Positions 30,267-39,397 of a DNA stretch of 64,000 nt are shown here, piece after piece (the stretch's first letter is position 1; each line of letters opens with the position of its first letter). The position numbers and the translations under genes were made by a program. The DNA comes from Methylobacter psychrophilus (GTDB taxonomy: Bacteria > Pseudomonadota > Gammaproteobacteria > Methylococcales > Methylomonadaceae), in the NCBI RefSeq assembly GCF_025583945.1, contig NZ_JAOEGU010000005.1, positions 91,708 through 155,707 on the forward strand, written 5' to 3'. A model generated the notes under the pieces. The model had not been told where the DNA came from. It worked only from the letters and a program-made list of their open reading frames with translations, and did no database searches.

Positions 30267-31178
30267 ATGAAAATTAGAGTTCTTGGTTCAGGTGCAGGTG
30301 GCGGCTTTCCGCAATGGAACTGCAACTGCCATAATTGTCACCGTTTGCGCCACCACACAATGAACGGCAAAGCACGAACACAATCATCTATTGCTGTGAG
30401 TACGGACGATAAAAACTGGCTGTTATTTAATACATCCCCCGATATTCGCGCGCAACTGGAAGCTTTCCCCGCCATTCAGCCCAAAGAAGGCATTCGTGAC
30501 ACCGGCATTAAGGCTATTATGCTTATTGATAGCCAAATTGATCATACGACAGGCATGTTAATGCTCAGGGAAGGCAAGCCATTGGATGTCTACTGCACAG
30601 ACATGGTTAAACAAGACCTGACTACAGGTTTTCCCTTATTTACCATGCTGGAACACTATTGCACCATCAATCATCATCCGGTACCTGTTGATGGCAGCAG
30701 CTTTACTATTCCCGCCATTGCTGATTTACGTTTTTATACCCAAGCCTTAAAAAGCAAAGCACCGCCTTATTCGCCACATCGGCATGATCCACATGAAGGC
30801 GATAACATCGGTGTTATTATTGAACAAATCTCTACCGGCAAAAAAGTATTTTATTCGCCGGGCCTGGGTGAAATAGAGCCACATGTGATGGCTGCCATGC
30901 AAGATGTTGATTGTCTGTTGGTAGATGGTACCTTCTGGACCAATGACGAGATGTGTACGCAAAATATCAGCCATAAAAAAGCCCGTGAAATTGGTCACTT
31001 GCCACAATATGGTGCAGGCGGCATGATAGAAGTACTAAGCGGTGTAGCCAAAGCCCGTAAAATACTGATACATATTAATAACACCAACCCCATTCTGGAT
31101 GATGATTCCGAGCAACGTAAAATCCTTGATGCTGCCGGCATTGAAGTGGCTTACGATGGATTGGAAATCGATTTATAG
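30267..31178 (+). CDS. pqqB: PQQ biosynthesis protein PqqB (metallo-beta-lactamase fold)
   Basis: Iron-dependent hydroxylase acting on the cross-linked Glu-Tyr intermediate. It starts [24 protein letters not shown] at ATG 30267 (303 aa, the usual size); the frame is open to 30222 but the added residues are not PqqB-like. The Zn site C-N-C-x2-C and the modified MBL metal motif DSQIDHTTG are visible. Second gene of the pqq cluster. Confidence 0.96.
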   Translation: MKIRVLGSGAGGGFPQWNCNCHNCHRLRHHTMNGKARTQSSIAVSTDDKNWLLFNTSPDIRAQLEAFPAIQPKEGIRDTGIKAIMLIDSQIDHTTGMLMLREGKPLDVYCTDMVKQDLTTGFPLFTMLEHYCTINHHPVPVDGSSFTIPAIADLRFYTQALKSKAPPYSPHRHDPHEGDNIGVIIEQISTGKKVFYSPGLGEIEPHVMAAMQDVDCLLVDGTFWTNDEMCTQNISHKKAREIGHLPQYGAGGMIEVLSGVAKARKILIHINNTNPILDDDSEQRKILDAAGIEVAYDGLEIDL

Positions 31179-31243
31179 CCCTAGCCGGAGTACAAAAACC
31201 AGTTTTTGCACTCCGTTTTTATTAATCTCCAAAGGACATCACC

Positions 31244-31975
31244 ATGAGCAATACCGATAATACCGCATGGACAAAAACAGAATTTGAAGCTGCCCTGCGG
31301 GGCATGGAAAAGTATTATCATATTCATCATCCTTACCATACCCTGATGAACGCGGGACAACTCACTAAAGAACAATTACAAGGCTGGGTTGCCAACCGTT
31401 TTTACTACCAGGTGAGCATCCCTATAAAAGATGCCAACATCCTTGCTAATTGTCCTGATCGTGAAACCCGCGCCAAATGGATCCAACGCATTCTGGATCA
31501 TGATGGTCATCCCGGCGATCCCGGCGGCATAGAGGCCTGGATACAATTGGGTATAGCTGTCGGCTTAAGCCGTGAAGACATTACGTCATTAAAATATGTA
31601 TTACCGGGTGTTCGTTTTGCCGTCGATGCCTACGTTAACTTTGCCCGAAGAGCCGAATGGCATGAGGCGGCAAGTTCTTCGTTGACGGAATTATTTGCGC
31701 CCAAAATCCACCAGCAACGTTTGGATAACTGGCCCGAACACTACCCATGGGTTGATGTGGAAGGTTACAACTATTTCCGTAAACGTCTGGGAGAAGCACG
31801 GCGCGATGTTGAGCATGGTCTCGCTATAACACTGGACTGGTACAAAACCCGTGAACAGCAGGATCGCATGGTGCAAATTTTAAAATTTAAACTGGATGTG
31901 TTATGGACTATGGCGGATGCCATGTATATGGCTTATATTAATAATATGCCACCGTATTTTACTATTGAGAAATAA
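31244..31975 (+). CDS. pqqC: Pyrroloquinoline-quinone synthase PqqC
   Basis: Cofactor-free oxidase that performs the final ring closure and eight-electron oxidation to PQQ. All-helical protein, 243 aa, with [17 protein letters not shown] at the N-terminus, the [15 protein letters not shown] segment and [18 protein letters not shown] with active-site histidines. Follows pqqB by 65 bases. Confidence 0.97.
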   Translation: MSNTDNTAWTKTEFEAALRGMEKYYHIHHPYHTLMNAGQLTKEQLQGWVANRFYYQVSIPIKDANILANCPDRETRAKWIQRILDHDGHPGDPGGIEAWIQLGIAVGLSREDITSLKYVLPGVRFAVDAYVNFARRAEWHEAASSSLTELFAPKIHQQRLDNWPEHYPWVDVEGYNYFRKRLGEARRDVEHGLAITLDWYKTREQQDRMVQILKFKLDVLWTMADAMYMAYINNMPPYFTIEK

Positions 31976-32031
31976 TAAAAACAGCCTAATGTAGAGCTTT
32001 TCGCGTAACTGATATCACCCAAAGCCGCCCT

Positions 32032-32343
32032 ATGATTGCAATAGACTGGATAAAACAAGCCGTACATGATGATGATTATCGGTATTCCCGGCATGGCGAC
32101 CAAGAGCGGCAAAATGATAATTTAACCTTGATTCAAGTAGCACAAGCCTTATATAACGGACGTATTCTTGAACAATATACAAATACTGGTCGAGGCGTAA
32201 GCTGTTTAGTCGCAGGGTTTGCTGATAACGGCACTCCCATTCATATAGTATGTGGATGTATGGTTAAAACACTGGTAATTATTACCGTCTATGTTCCTAC
32301 ACCACCCAAGTTTAAAAACCCTTTTGAACGAGGTAATTCATAA
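32032..32343 (+). CDS. DUF4258 protein, putative toxin of a two-gene module
   Basis: 103 aa. The DUF4258 signature is the HGDQERQNDNLTLIQVAQAL helix followed by a beta sheet (RGVSCLVAGF; PIHIVCG; LVIITVYVP), a compact RelE/MqsR-like arrangement. The pair with a following YgiT-type zinc-finger gene, overlapping by one base (TAATG), is the standard layout of this putative type II toxin-antitoxin family. Toxic activity is inferred from layout and fold. It interrupts the pqq operon between pqqC and pqqD, a place where no gene is usually found. Confidence 0.8.
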   Translation: MIAIDWIKQAVHDDDYRYSRHGDQERQNDNLTLIQVAQALYNGRILEQYTNTGRGVSCLVAGFADNGTPIHIVCGCMVKTLVIITVYVPTPPKFKNPFERGNS

Positions 32344-32600
32344 TGTCAGAACAGTGCGTATTTTGTGGCCACAAACACCTTAGCAGTAAAACCACACGCT
32401 ACATTTACCAAAAAGATCAGCAGATGTTAGTGGTTGAACACGTACCTTGCCTGGAATGTACATTTTGCGGTGAACAATACTTTGATGCGGCGGTATTACA
32501 AAAAATCGAAAACGACTACCTTGCTATCACTCATCAACAAAGACAACCACAGCGAATCATGCAGGTGGCCGTTGAAGATTTTGCCACACTATCTTTATAA
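32343..32600 (+). CDS. YgiT-type zinc finger protein, putative antitoxin partner
   Basis: 85 aa. Two CxxC pairs (CVFC at residues 5-8 and CTFC at 40-43 preceded by CLE) form the YgiT/MqsA zinc-binding domain; unlike the mqsA gene at 414-815 it has no HTH domain. It overlaps the DUF4258 gene by one base, and is followed after 28 bases by pqqD. Proposed role: neutralise the DUF4258 protein. Confidence 0.82.
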   Translation: MSEQCVFCGHKHLSSKTTRYIYQKDQQMLVVEHVPCLECTFCGEQYFDAAVLQKIENDYLAITHQQRQPQRIMQVAVEDFATLSL

Positions 32601-32628
32601 ACCCACGACTTAAGACCAAATATTAAAA

Positions 32629-32901
32629 ATGACCATAAACAAGGAACTGCTCATTCAATTTTCTCGTACCCACCGTTTGCAATGGGAGGAAGCACAACAA
32701 AAAAATGTCATTCTTTACCCGGAAGGTATGGTGGAACTTAATGAAAGTTCAGCTGAAATTTTGAAGCTCTGTGATGGCACGCGCAATCTTGCCCAAATTG
32801 TCAGTGATCTGGAACACAAATTTTCCACATCGGGTCTTACCAACGATATTACCGCTTTCCTGGAGGTTGCTTTACAAAATGGCTGGATTAATCAAAACTA
32901 A
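32629..32901 (+). CDS. pqqD: PqqD, peptide chaperone for PQQ biosynthesis
   Basis: 90-aa RiPP recognition element protein that binds PqqA and presents it to PqqE. The winged-helix sequence is clear: [30 protein letters not shown], then [15 protein letters not shown]. The 3' end overlaps pqqE by 23 bases. Confidence 0.94.
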   Translation: MTINKELLIQFSRTHRLQWEEAQQKNVILYPEGMVELNESSAEILKLCDGTRNLAQIVSDLEHKFSTSGLTNDITAFLEVALQNGWINQN

Positions 32902-34030
32902 CCCTACGACTACGCTCAGGGCAGGCATTACACCGCCGCGCTGGTTACTGGCAGAACTGACCTACGCTTGTCCGTTACAGTGCCCCTATTGCTCCAACCC
33001 GGTTGATTATGCAAACTATCAAACTGAATTAGACACCGAAGGCTGGAAACGCGTGCTGACTCAAGCACGGAAAATGGGCGCAGTGCAGTTAGGCTTTTCG
33101 GGAGGTGAACCTCTCACCCGCAAAGATCTAACCGAACTGGTTAAACACGCCAGAGATCTGGGTTATTATTCCAACCTGATTACCTCGGGTTACGGACTGA
33201 CAGAAGAAAAAATTATCCAGCTTAAAGAAGCCGGACTGGATCACATTCAGGTCAGTATTCAGGCTAGCACTCAGGAATTAAACGACCATATCGCTGGCAC
33301 AGCGTCGTTTGAGCACAAAAAAGAAGTTGCTCACCTGGTTAAAAAGCACGGTTACCCGATGGTATTATGCGTAGTTATACACCGTGAAAACATTCACCAA
33401 ATGCCGGAAATATTGGCAATGGCAGAAGAACTGGGCGCTGATTATCTGGAACTCGCCAACACACAATATTACGGCTGGGCACATACCAACCGCGATTTAT
33501 TGTTACCCACAAAAGAACAATTTGAAAAAGCCGAAGCCATTGCCCAGGCATTTAAAGAAACCGTCACCGGGAAAATGAAAATTTATTATGTCGTGCCGGA
33601 TTTTTATGAAAATCGACCCAAAGCTTGTATGAATGGTTGGGGAACGACCTTTCTGACTATCGCACCGGATGGCGTGGCTCTGCCCTGTCATTCTGCGCGT
33701 GATTTACCCGGACTGGATTGCCCCAATGTTAACGACTATAGCGTTGAAGAAATATGGAATGAGTCGAAAGCCTTTAATTTCTTTAGAGGCGATGACTGGA
33801 TGAAAGAGCCTTGTCGTAGCTGCGATGAAAAAGATAAGGATTTTGGCGGTTGCCATTGCCAAGCCTACTTGTTAACGGGCGACATGCGTAACGCTGACCC
33901 TGTATGCAGCAAATCACCTCATCATGGCGTTATTCAGGACGCGATAGATTCGGCAGCCAGAAGCACATTATCGGCTAATGAAAAGCCGCTATTATTTCGT
34001 AACAGTAAAAACTCAAAGCTTTTGTCTTAA
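32879..34030 (+). CDS. pqqE: PqqA peptide cyclase PqqE (radical SAM, SPASM)
   Basis: Makes the carbon-carbon bond between Glu16 and Tyr20 of PqqA. The radical SAM cluster motif is C-x3-C-x2-C in [14 protein letters not shown] near residue 30; the SPASM domain cysteines are in [14 protein letters not shown] and [21 protein letters not shown]. The start is placed at ATG 32879 (MAGLIKTNP), inside the pqqD 3' end; the frame continues upstream to 32771 but that part is pqqD sequence read in another frame. 383 aa. Last gene of the cluster. Confidence 0.94.
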   Translation: MAGLIKTNPTTTLRAGITPPRWLLAELTYACPLQCPYCSNPVDYANYQTELDTEGWKRVLTQARKMGAVQLGFSGGEPLTRKDLTELVKHARDLGYYSNLITSGYGLTEEKIIQLKEAGLDHIQVSIQASTQELNDHIAGTASFEHKKEVAHLVKKHGYPMVLCVVIHRENIHQMPEILAMAEELGADYLELANTQYYGWAHTNRDLLLPTKEQFEKAEAIAQAFKETVTGKMKIYYVVPDFYENRPKACMNGWGTTFLTIAPDGVALPCHSARDLPGLDCPNVNDYSVEEIWNESKAFNFFRGDDWMKEPCRSCDEKDKDFGGCHCQAYLLTGDMRNADPVCSKSPHHGVIQDAIDSAARSTLSANEKPLLFRNSKNSKLLS

Positions 34031-34042
34031 GTGCTTGATTAA

Positions 34043-34084
34043 TTCACCACGAACGACTGCATCCATGCAGTAGTTCGTAGTGAA
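34043..34084. repeat. Long palindrome of the CACGAA/TGCAT family
   Basis: TTCACCACGAACGACTGCAT-CC-ATGCAGTAGTTCGTAGTGAA: two 20-base arms with three mismatches and a two-base centre, between the convergent ends of pqqE and ubiX. Parts of it recur at 34828-34896 and 39122-39141. It probably forms the shared terminator structure. Confidence 0.8.
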
Positions 34085-34100
34085 ATGCATTAATAACCAG

Positions 34101-34676
34101 CTATAAGCCTTCCCAAGGCGTGTACAAGCCCTCAACATTAACCCCGAACATATCCAGTACCCGACCGACTGTTTCGTTGACCATAGCCGTTAATGAGTCA
34201 GTTTTACTATAAAAAGCCGGCATTGGTGGAAACATAATGCCACCCATTTCGGTCACAATCCCCATATTCCTGATATGCACAAGATTTAACGGGGTTTCGC
34301 GCGGCATAACAACCAAACGCCTGCGCTCTTTTAAAACCACATCGGCTGATCGTGAAATCAAATTATCACCAAAGCCATGAGCCACCGCCGCCAGCGTTTT
34401 CATTGAGCACGGCGCGATAATCATTCCTTCTGTTTTAAAACCGCCACTGGAAATACTGGCGGCAATATCATTAATACCGTGTGTCACATCGGCCAACTTA
34501 AACAGTTCTGCCCGCTTTATATCCATTTCGTGCTTTAAATTAACCACCCCCGCATCAGATATAACAAGATGGGTTTCCCATTCTTCCTGCGCCTGTAAAA
34601 TTTGCAACATCCTTACGCCATAAACAGCACCGGTTGCCCCGGTCATGGCAATAATCAAGCGTTTTTTCTGAGTCAT
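34101..34676 (-). CDS. ubiX: Flavin prenyltransferase UbiX
   Basis: Attaches dimethylallyl phosphate to FMN to make prenyl-FMN, the cofactor of UbiD. Features: MTGATGAVYGVRML FMN loop at the N-terminus, CSMKTLAAVAHGFGDNLISR (conserved Ser/Lys/Arg), and the VVMPRETPLNLVHIRNM motif. Length 191 aa. Its partner enzyme UbiD is encoded at 59594-61054 in this window. Converges with pqqE across the palindrome at 34043. Confidence 0.95.
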   Translation of the reverse strand: MTQKKRLIIAMTGATGAVYGVRMLQILQAQEEWETHLVISDAGVVNLKHEMDIKRAELFKLADVTHGINDIAASISSGGFKTEGMIIAPCSMKTLAAVAHGFGDNLISRSADVVLKERRRLVVMPRETPLNLVHIRNMGIVTEMGGIMFPPMPAFYSKTDSLTAMVNETVGRVLDMFGVNVEGLYTPWEGL

Positions 34677-34763
34677 TATTTTAGGTTCAAGTTTTAAGGT
34701 GAAATTAGTTTTTAGACGTAGGTCGAAATAAGACTACCCAAGCCTGTCCTGAACATAGTCGAA

Positions 34764-34800
34764 GGGACACGAAGCTTTCTTCGTGATCTTCGTGTCTCGG
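34764..34800. repeat. CACGAAG-family repeat
   Basis: GGACACGAAG...CTTCGTGATCTTCGTGTCTCGG, directly preceding the 47-bp tandem repeat, preceded by CCTGTCCTGAACATAGTCGAAGG, a word typical of another intergenic repeat. It lies in the spacer between pip and ubiX. Confidence 0.65.
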
Positions 34801-34890
34801 CAATTGCTCCTGCATTGCTCTAGCTCCTGCATCCATGCAGTCGTCGGCAATTGCTCCTGCATTGCTCTAGCTCCTGCATCCATGCAGTCG
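34797..34890. repeat. Two perfect tandem copies of a 47-bp unit
   Basis: Unit TCGGCAATTGCTCCTGCATT... ending ...CATCCATGCAGTCG, at 34797-34843 and 34844-34890, identical by eye. Each unit carries several TGCAT/TGCAG words. An inverted partial copy is at 39257-39300 (ATGCAGGAGCTAGAGCAATG...), so the unit is part of the dispersed family. Confidence 0.85.
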
Positions 34891-34929
34891 TTCGTAATGA
34901 TCTTTTAAGGTTTTTTTGGTTTTCAAAAA

Positions 34930-35877
34930 TCACAATTCTTTTGCGAATTTATCAGTAGCAGCAACCAGCGCGTCAATCATTTCCAGGCCTTGGGCAATGT
35001 GTCCGGCATTGGGCAATATGATATATTCGGCCTGAGGTAGTGCCTGATGCAGCTTCATGCCGGCTTCTATTGGACAAACTAAATCCTGGCGACCATGAAT
35101 AATAATGGTTGGAATATTGGTTAAAATAGCGCAATTTTCCAGAATCTGATTTTCCTTAATAAAATAATTATGTCTGGCATAATGCAACTCCATCTGCACT
35201 TGTTTAACCATTTTGTCAGTAACATGGTCGCTTTGGCTGCCGGGTTTATAATCATTCCCTAACGCTACCTGCCCACCCCAAGCCATCCATTCCTTGGCAA
35301 CCCGTCTTTGGGCAACCTCATCTTCACCCCATAGCGCAGCACATAGCTCTTGTACCAAATCTTCCCGACCCTGTTCCGGAATGCTTTCAAGCAATCGCTG
35401 CCACTGTTCAGGATAAATTCGATTAACACCCTCCTTGGAAAACCAGTCGAAATCTTGTTGCCGCACCAGAAATACCGCGCGAATAATCATGCCGACTACT
35501 CTGTCCTGATGCTGCTGAGCATATAACAAGGCCAGTGCAGCACCCCAAGAACCACCAAAAACCAGCCATTGATCTATTCTCAAGTGTTGCCGGATACGTT
35601 CCATGTCATCAATCAAATCCTGAGTGGTATTATTCTCCAATTCGCCAAAAGGCAAAGACAAACCACAGCCACGCTGATCAAAAAGAATAATTTGATAATA
35701 CTCGGGATTAAAAAAACGTCGGTGATCAGGCTTGGTTCCCGAGCACGGCCCACCGTGCAGAAAAATGACCGGAATGCCGTCAGGATTACCACTTTGCTCG
35801 ACATAAACGGCATGTTGACTGCCCGTTTCAAGAAAGAAGGTGTAATAGGGGGATATTTCAGGGTACAGGGTTTTCAT
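34930..35877 (-). CDS. pip: Proline iminopeptidase
   Basis: Alpha/beta-hydrolase releasing N-terminal proline from peptides (S33 family). The oxyanion motif HGGPCSG (near residue 40), the nucleophile elbow GGSWGAALAL (Ser near 110) and the catalytic His in NAGHIAQG near the C-terminus are all present. DQRGCGLSLP is the typical proline iminopeptidase segment. Length 315 aa. It lies 3 bases after the ParE-like toxin gene on the same strand, which may be coincidental. Confidence 0.92.
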   Translation of the reverse strand: MKTLYPEISPYYTFFLETGSQHAVYVEQSGNPDGIPVIFLHGGPCSGTKPDHRRFFNPEYYQIILFDQRGCGLSLPFGELENNTTQDLIDDMERIRQHLRIDQWLVFGGSWGAALALLYAQQHQDRVVGMIIRAVFLVRQQDFDWFSKEGVNRIYPEQWQRLLESIPEQGREDLVQELCAALWGEDEVAQRRVAKEWMAWGGQVALGNDYKPGSQSDHVTDKMVKQVQMELHYARHNYFIKENQILENCAILTNIPTIIIHGRQDLVCPIEAGMKLHQALPQAEYIILPNAGHIAQGLEMIDALVAATDKFAKEL

Positions 35878-35880
35878 TGT

Positions 35881-36210
35881 TTATTCGCGAATTAAACGAT
35901 CTAATAAAACATCTTCTACATTACGACGTGAATCCAGCACCGATAAAACATAAACAGCATCGCCTGAAAATCGGTAGATAACACGCCATGGTGGAATAAT
36001 CAGTTCCCGGTAATGACCTATTCCTTGTGCCAATAATTCTGGAACAATCCGTCCTCGGTCTGGAAACAAAACCAGATCAGATGTTTTATCCTTGATATTG
36101 GCAAAAACATTGGCAGCGGCTTGGGGACTTGTATTACGTATAAACAGGATGATTGCAATCAAATCACTTTCTGCTGTTTTGCTCCAGTAAACTTGATAAA
36201 GCTCATTCAT
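35881..36210 (-). CDS. RelE/ParE family toxin
   Basis: 109 aa. Begins LYQVYWSKTAESDLIAIILFI, with the family's SPQAAANVFANI helix, the FPDRGRIVPEL turn and the C-terminal beta strands YRELIIPPWRVIYRF and VYVLSVLDSRR. Likely targets gyrase or ribosome-bound mRNA, as ParE or RelE do; the two cannot be told apart here. It overlaps the upstream antitoxin by 4 bases (ATGA), the usual type II layout. Confidence 0.9.
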   Translation of the reverse strand: MNELYQVYWSKTAESDLIAIILFIRNTSPQAAANVFANIKDKTSDLVLFPDRGRIVPELLAQGIGHYRELIIPPWRVIYRFSGDAVYVLSVLDSRRNVEDVLLDRLIRE

Positions 36211-36482
36211 TGGTTAGCTAACAGGGCTTCTACATTATTAAAAGTCTGTGTTTGATGACTCATGTTACCGCTACGAATATCATTTTCCGCCTGCGTAAGC
36301 AATTTTAATAACCCCAGTGCAGCACGCATATTCTCGTAACTTTCAGCGTCTTGCAATACTGCTCGTGGCTCACCGTTTTGGGTAATGATGATGGGTCTGT
36401 GGGTTTCATTAACCTGATTTAATAAATCTGCGGAATGTAATTTTAAATAGCTGACAGGTTTAATATCGGCTGAAATCTTCAT
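36207..36482 (-). CDS. Phd/YefM family antitoxin
   Basis: 91 aa. KPVSYLKLHSADLLNQVNETHRPIIITQNGEPRAVLQDAESYENM is the Phd/YefM DNA-binding N-terminal domain; the C-terminal part should wrap the toxin. I choose the ATG at 36482 (MKISADIKP), 8 bases after AAAAGG; an in-frame GTG at 36491 is the other option. The protein is expected to repress its own promoter. Confidence 0.9.
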   Translation of the reverse strand: MKISADIKPVSYLKLHSADLLNQVNETHRPIIITQNGEPRAVLQDAESYENMRAALGLLKLLTQAENDIRSGNMSHQTQTFNNVEALLANQ

Positions 36483-36541
36483 GGCTTTCACCTTTTGTCC
36501 ATATTTAGCACCAAGTATAGCACCTATACAAAATGACAGGC

Positions 36542-36578
36542 AAAAAAAAGGGAGGATTTGAAACCCTCCCCTTTTTAT
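36542..36578 (-). terminator. Rho-independent terminator of the outer-membrane protein gene
   Basis: GGGAGG / CCTCCC stem; read on the minus strand it is followed by eight T. It lies 25 bases after the stop codon of the gene at 36603-37460 and separates it from the toxin-antitoxin pair. Confidence 0.85.
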
Positions 36579-36602
36579 CGGATTTGTTTTTAAGTGAAGT
36601 GC

Positions 36603-37460
36603 TTAGAAACCGAAACCGAGTGAACCACCTGCTGTTAAACCATTGACATTGGTACCATCAAGCGAGGAAGTTGCCAGGAAATAACGCACATCAGCACCAA
36701 CATACAAGCTTTTCCAGATATTGTAATCCACACCCGTACCAAAATTCATTGCTGGTTTTAGCTCAGTAATTGAATTAATTTGACTTGGTGGACTAATAAC
36801 ATTCAAAGTGAAACCGACCGGAATGATCCATGGTCTGAGTTTACTATCTTTCATGAATTTAATTTTTGGCGAAGCACTGATTCTCAGCATACTTTGAGTA
36901 GCTGTTGCTGTACCAGATACACCAGCTCCAAGAGCACTACTGGTAAATGTACCCAAGTCAACATAGTTTAGATCCAACTCTCCTAATAGTTCAGTTTTGT
37001 CAACCAAACCAAACATATCATCACTTAAACTCATATCCATACCGGCACCGAAATTCCAACCACCCGTATGACCGGTATCACCACCTTGGCCGGTAGTGGC
37101 AACCATAGACTCATCATTGCCGGTATAACCGCCACGGAAATACAGCATATTATCTTTAACTTTCTTTACAACCGGCTCAGACTTGACTGAAGTCATCCAA
37201 GCATCCAGTTCCTGAACTTTTTGCGTATCTGCTGCTACTGCACCAGCGGGTGCCGCAGCGCTAACTTGAGCTCTTAAGCTGGCAATTTCATCCTGCATAA
37301 GTCTAAGTTGAGCTTCCAATACTTCTGCTTTACTGTTTGCCGCTTCGGCCATACGTTCGGCTTTGTTCAATGCTGACGCTTGTGGAGAAACCAGGGCACC
37401 TGCCATTGTTAAAGTTGCCAAGGCTACGCCCAGATATATTTTATTTTTTTTATTAGTCAT
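36603..37460 (-). CDS. Probable outer-membrane protein: coiled-coil plus beta-barrel
   Basis: 285 aa. A signal peptide (MTNKKNKIYLGVALATLTMA..., cleavage after SASA near residue 30) is followed by a coiled coil at about residues 31-70 (NKAERMAEAANSKAEVLEAQ; MQDEIASLRAQV), a linker, then alternating beta strands up to a terminal phenylalanine (GGSLGFGF), the signature recognised by BamA. The arrangement recalls porin-like proteins that grip peptidoglycan by an N-terminal coiled coil. No exact family recognised. It has its own terminator and a long, AT-rich upstream region. Confidence 0.75.
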   Translation of the reverse strand: MTNKKNKIYLGVALATLTMAGALVSPQASALNKAERMAEAANSKAEVLEAQLRLMQDEIASLRAQVSAAAPAGAVAADTQKVQELDAWMTSVKSEPVVKKVKDNMLYFRGGYTGNDESMVATTGQGGDTGHTGGWNFGAGMDMSLSDDMFGLVDKTELLGELDLNYVDLGTFTSSALGAGVSGTATATQSMLRISASPKIKFMKDSKLRPWIIPVGFTLNVISPPSQINSITELKPAMNFGTGVDYNIWKSLYVGADVRYFLATSSLDGTNVNGLTAGGSLGFGF

Positions 37461-38013
37461 TGATTCCCCCTCATGGGATGTTAATTTATAATATTTGCTT
37501 TAATACAACAAATTTGATTTCACGGTGGAAATAGTAGCAGTAAATCTATTTCCACACAAGCATTAAAGTTATTATTTTTACTTGAGTTTATCCTTATTTA
37601 TCAATAAGTAACGACACAAACTTACTTTTACTTATATAGTTGTATGCAAAAAACAACAAAAAACAACCTAATTACCATTAGATTGATTCAATCAACAACC
37701 TGAAATATCCTTCAACTGAATGCTGAAAATGAGATAATTAATGATAAATTCTTTAGCCTTAAGTTAAGGGATCCTGTTATACCGAAACTATAGTTAACTA
37801 CCTACTTTTTGACAAGCTCAGGACTTACAACTTAACGCATATTAAGCTGGAAACCAGTAGAATGGTCTTTTGTATTGCTGTATTTTATGTGCTCGCAGGG
37901 ATAAAAACATTAACAGGGCATTATTAATCCACTATTTTTGCTTTAAAAGATTCCACCTGCCATGTACCAATACAACAAATCCACTTTCTGATTTTTGACT
38001 TTTATCGACATCA
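37461..38013. other. 553-base AT-rich spacer between divergent genes
   Basis: Non-coding between the outer-membrane protein gene and thiO, which are divergently transcribed. It contains A- and T-rich tracts (for example repeated CAACAAAAAACAAC near 37660) and the small palindrome TTGATTCAATCAA at 37683-37695. Both promoters must lie here; I cannot place them with confidence. No small gene is apparent. Confidence 0.5.
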
Positions 38014-39117
38014 ATGACTAAAACAACGGATATTACTATTATTGGCGGCGGCGTTATTGGCTTGCTGACTGCCAGAGAATTTTTTAATGCCGGTGCAAAC
38101 GTGACGGTTATCGAAAAAAATTTGTTAGGACAGGAATCTTCGTGGGCAGGGGGCGGTATTTTGCTGCCGCTTTACCCCTGGCGGCAAGAAGAGGCGATTA
38201 CTCGTCTGGCCATACAAAGCCATTCATTGTATCCGGATTTAAGCGCTCAACTGCTTAACGATACCCGTTTGGATCCGGAATGGACGCCCTGTGGCCTTCT
38301 GATCACCAAAAATCCTGACATTACTGCAGCACAAAACTGGTGCAATACTAACAACATAGAATTTGAAAGGCCTGAAGCAGATTTTTTTAATGAATTTAAT
38401 ACCATTCCTGAAAATCCGCTTTGGTTACCTAAAATTGCCCAGGTTCGTAATCCCCGACTAATTAAATCATTGAAACAGGATCTGATTAATAAGGGTGTGA
38501 CTTTACTGGAGCAGTGTGAGTTAACCGGTATTACTCTGACACAAAACCGAATCAGCAGCATTCAAACCACGACGGGGCAATTGACTGTTAACCAGTTGGT
38601 CATTTCTGCTGGCGCATGGACGGGGCAATTATTTCAGCAACTGTTTCCTGATATGGTAAGTAATGCTCCAAAAGTTGCTCCCGTTAAGGGTCAAATGTTG
38701 ATATTTAATGCCCAGCCGGATACATTGCACACAATGGTATTGGACGGCGATCAATACCTGATTCCGCGACGTGATGGAAAAATTCTGGCGGGAAGTACGG
38801 TAGAGCAGGATAACTTTAATAAAAGCACAACAACCACTGCCCGCGATCGATTGACTGAATTTGCCTTGACGTTACTACCGGCACTTAAAAAAGCTCCGCT
38901 AATTCACCATTGGGCAGGTTTAAGACCTGGCACTGAATACGGCGTACCCTATATCGACAAACATCCTGAAATCTGTAACTTAAGTATTAATGCCGGTCAT
39001 TTTAGAAATGGCCTGGTAATGGGACCTGCATCTGCACAGCTGATGGTTGATCTTATTTTAAATCGCCCTACTGCAATAGCACCTGAGCCTTACAAATTAA
39101 GCAGATTGGTTGATTGA
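38014..39117 (+). CDS. thiO: Glycine oxidase ThiO (FAD-dependent)
   Basis: Oxidises glycine to iminoglycine for the thiazole ring of thiamine. The FAD-binding motif GGGVIGLLTAREFFNAG is at residues 11-27; SSWAGGGILLPLYPW is the ThiO-specific isoalloxazine-binding region, and the C-terminal HWAGLRPGTEYGVPYI and HFRNGLVMGPAS complete the DAO fold. 367 aa. No other thiamine gene adjoins it. Confidence 0.88.
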   Translation: MTKTTDITIIGGGVIGLLTAREFFNAGANVTVIEKNLLGQESSWAGGGILLPLYPWRQEEAITRLAIQSHSLYPDLSAQLLNDTRLDPEWTPCGLLITKNPDITAAQNWCNTNNIEFERPEADFFNEFNTIPENPLWLPKIAQVRNPRLIKSLKQDLINKGVTLLEQCELTGITLTQNRISSIQTTTGQLTVNQLVISAGAWTGQLFQQLFPDMVSNAPKVAPVKGQMLIFNAQPDTLHTMVLDGDQYLIPRRDGKILAGSTVEQDNFNKSTTTTARDRLTEFALTLLPALKKAPLIHHWAGLRPGTEYGVPYIDKHPEICNLSINAGHFRNGLVMGPASAQLMVDLILNRPTAIAPEPYKLSRLVD

Positions 39118-39121
39118 TTTA

Positions 39122-39349
39122 TTCACCACGAACGACTGCATGGACAGATATTTGCTCCTGCAATATCAGCATTAACCACACCCCTGTGGATTATGCAAGA
39201 GGTACGTAGCCATGAATGGCGGAAGGTAGAATCGCGTCTGGAACAGCTATCGAGAACAATGCAGGAGCTAGAGCAATGCAGGAGCAGTTGCCGAGACACG
39301 AAGAAAAACCAAAGTAAAAACTTCGTGTTCTTCGTGTCTTCGTGGTGAA
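39122..39349. repeat. Composite CACGAAG/TGCAT repeat block
   Basis: Opens TTCACCACGAACGACTGCATGGACAG (like 34043), contains an inverted partial copy of the 47-bp unit at about 39257-39300, and closes AAACTTCGTGTTCTTCGTGTCTTCGTGGTGAA (like 928). It fills most of the thiO-pyrD spacer. The opening and closing words are inverted repeats of each other, so the block looks like a single long palindrome with inserted sequence. Confidence 0.75.
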
Positions 39350-39397
39350 ATGCTTTAACTTGAGACCTATAAAATCAGACCACCTAACGGCAAACTT

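Noticed and set aside
32771..32878. Upstream extension of pqqE to ATG 32771
   Set aside because: This part is pqqD read in a different frame; the PqqE family starts near the ATG at 32879.
34797..34890. Possible CRISPR array from the 47-bp tandem copies
   Set aside because: Units are directly adjacent with no unique spacers, and there are no cas genes.
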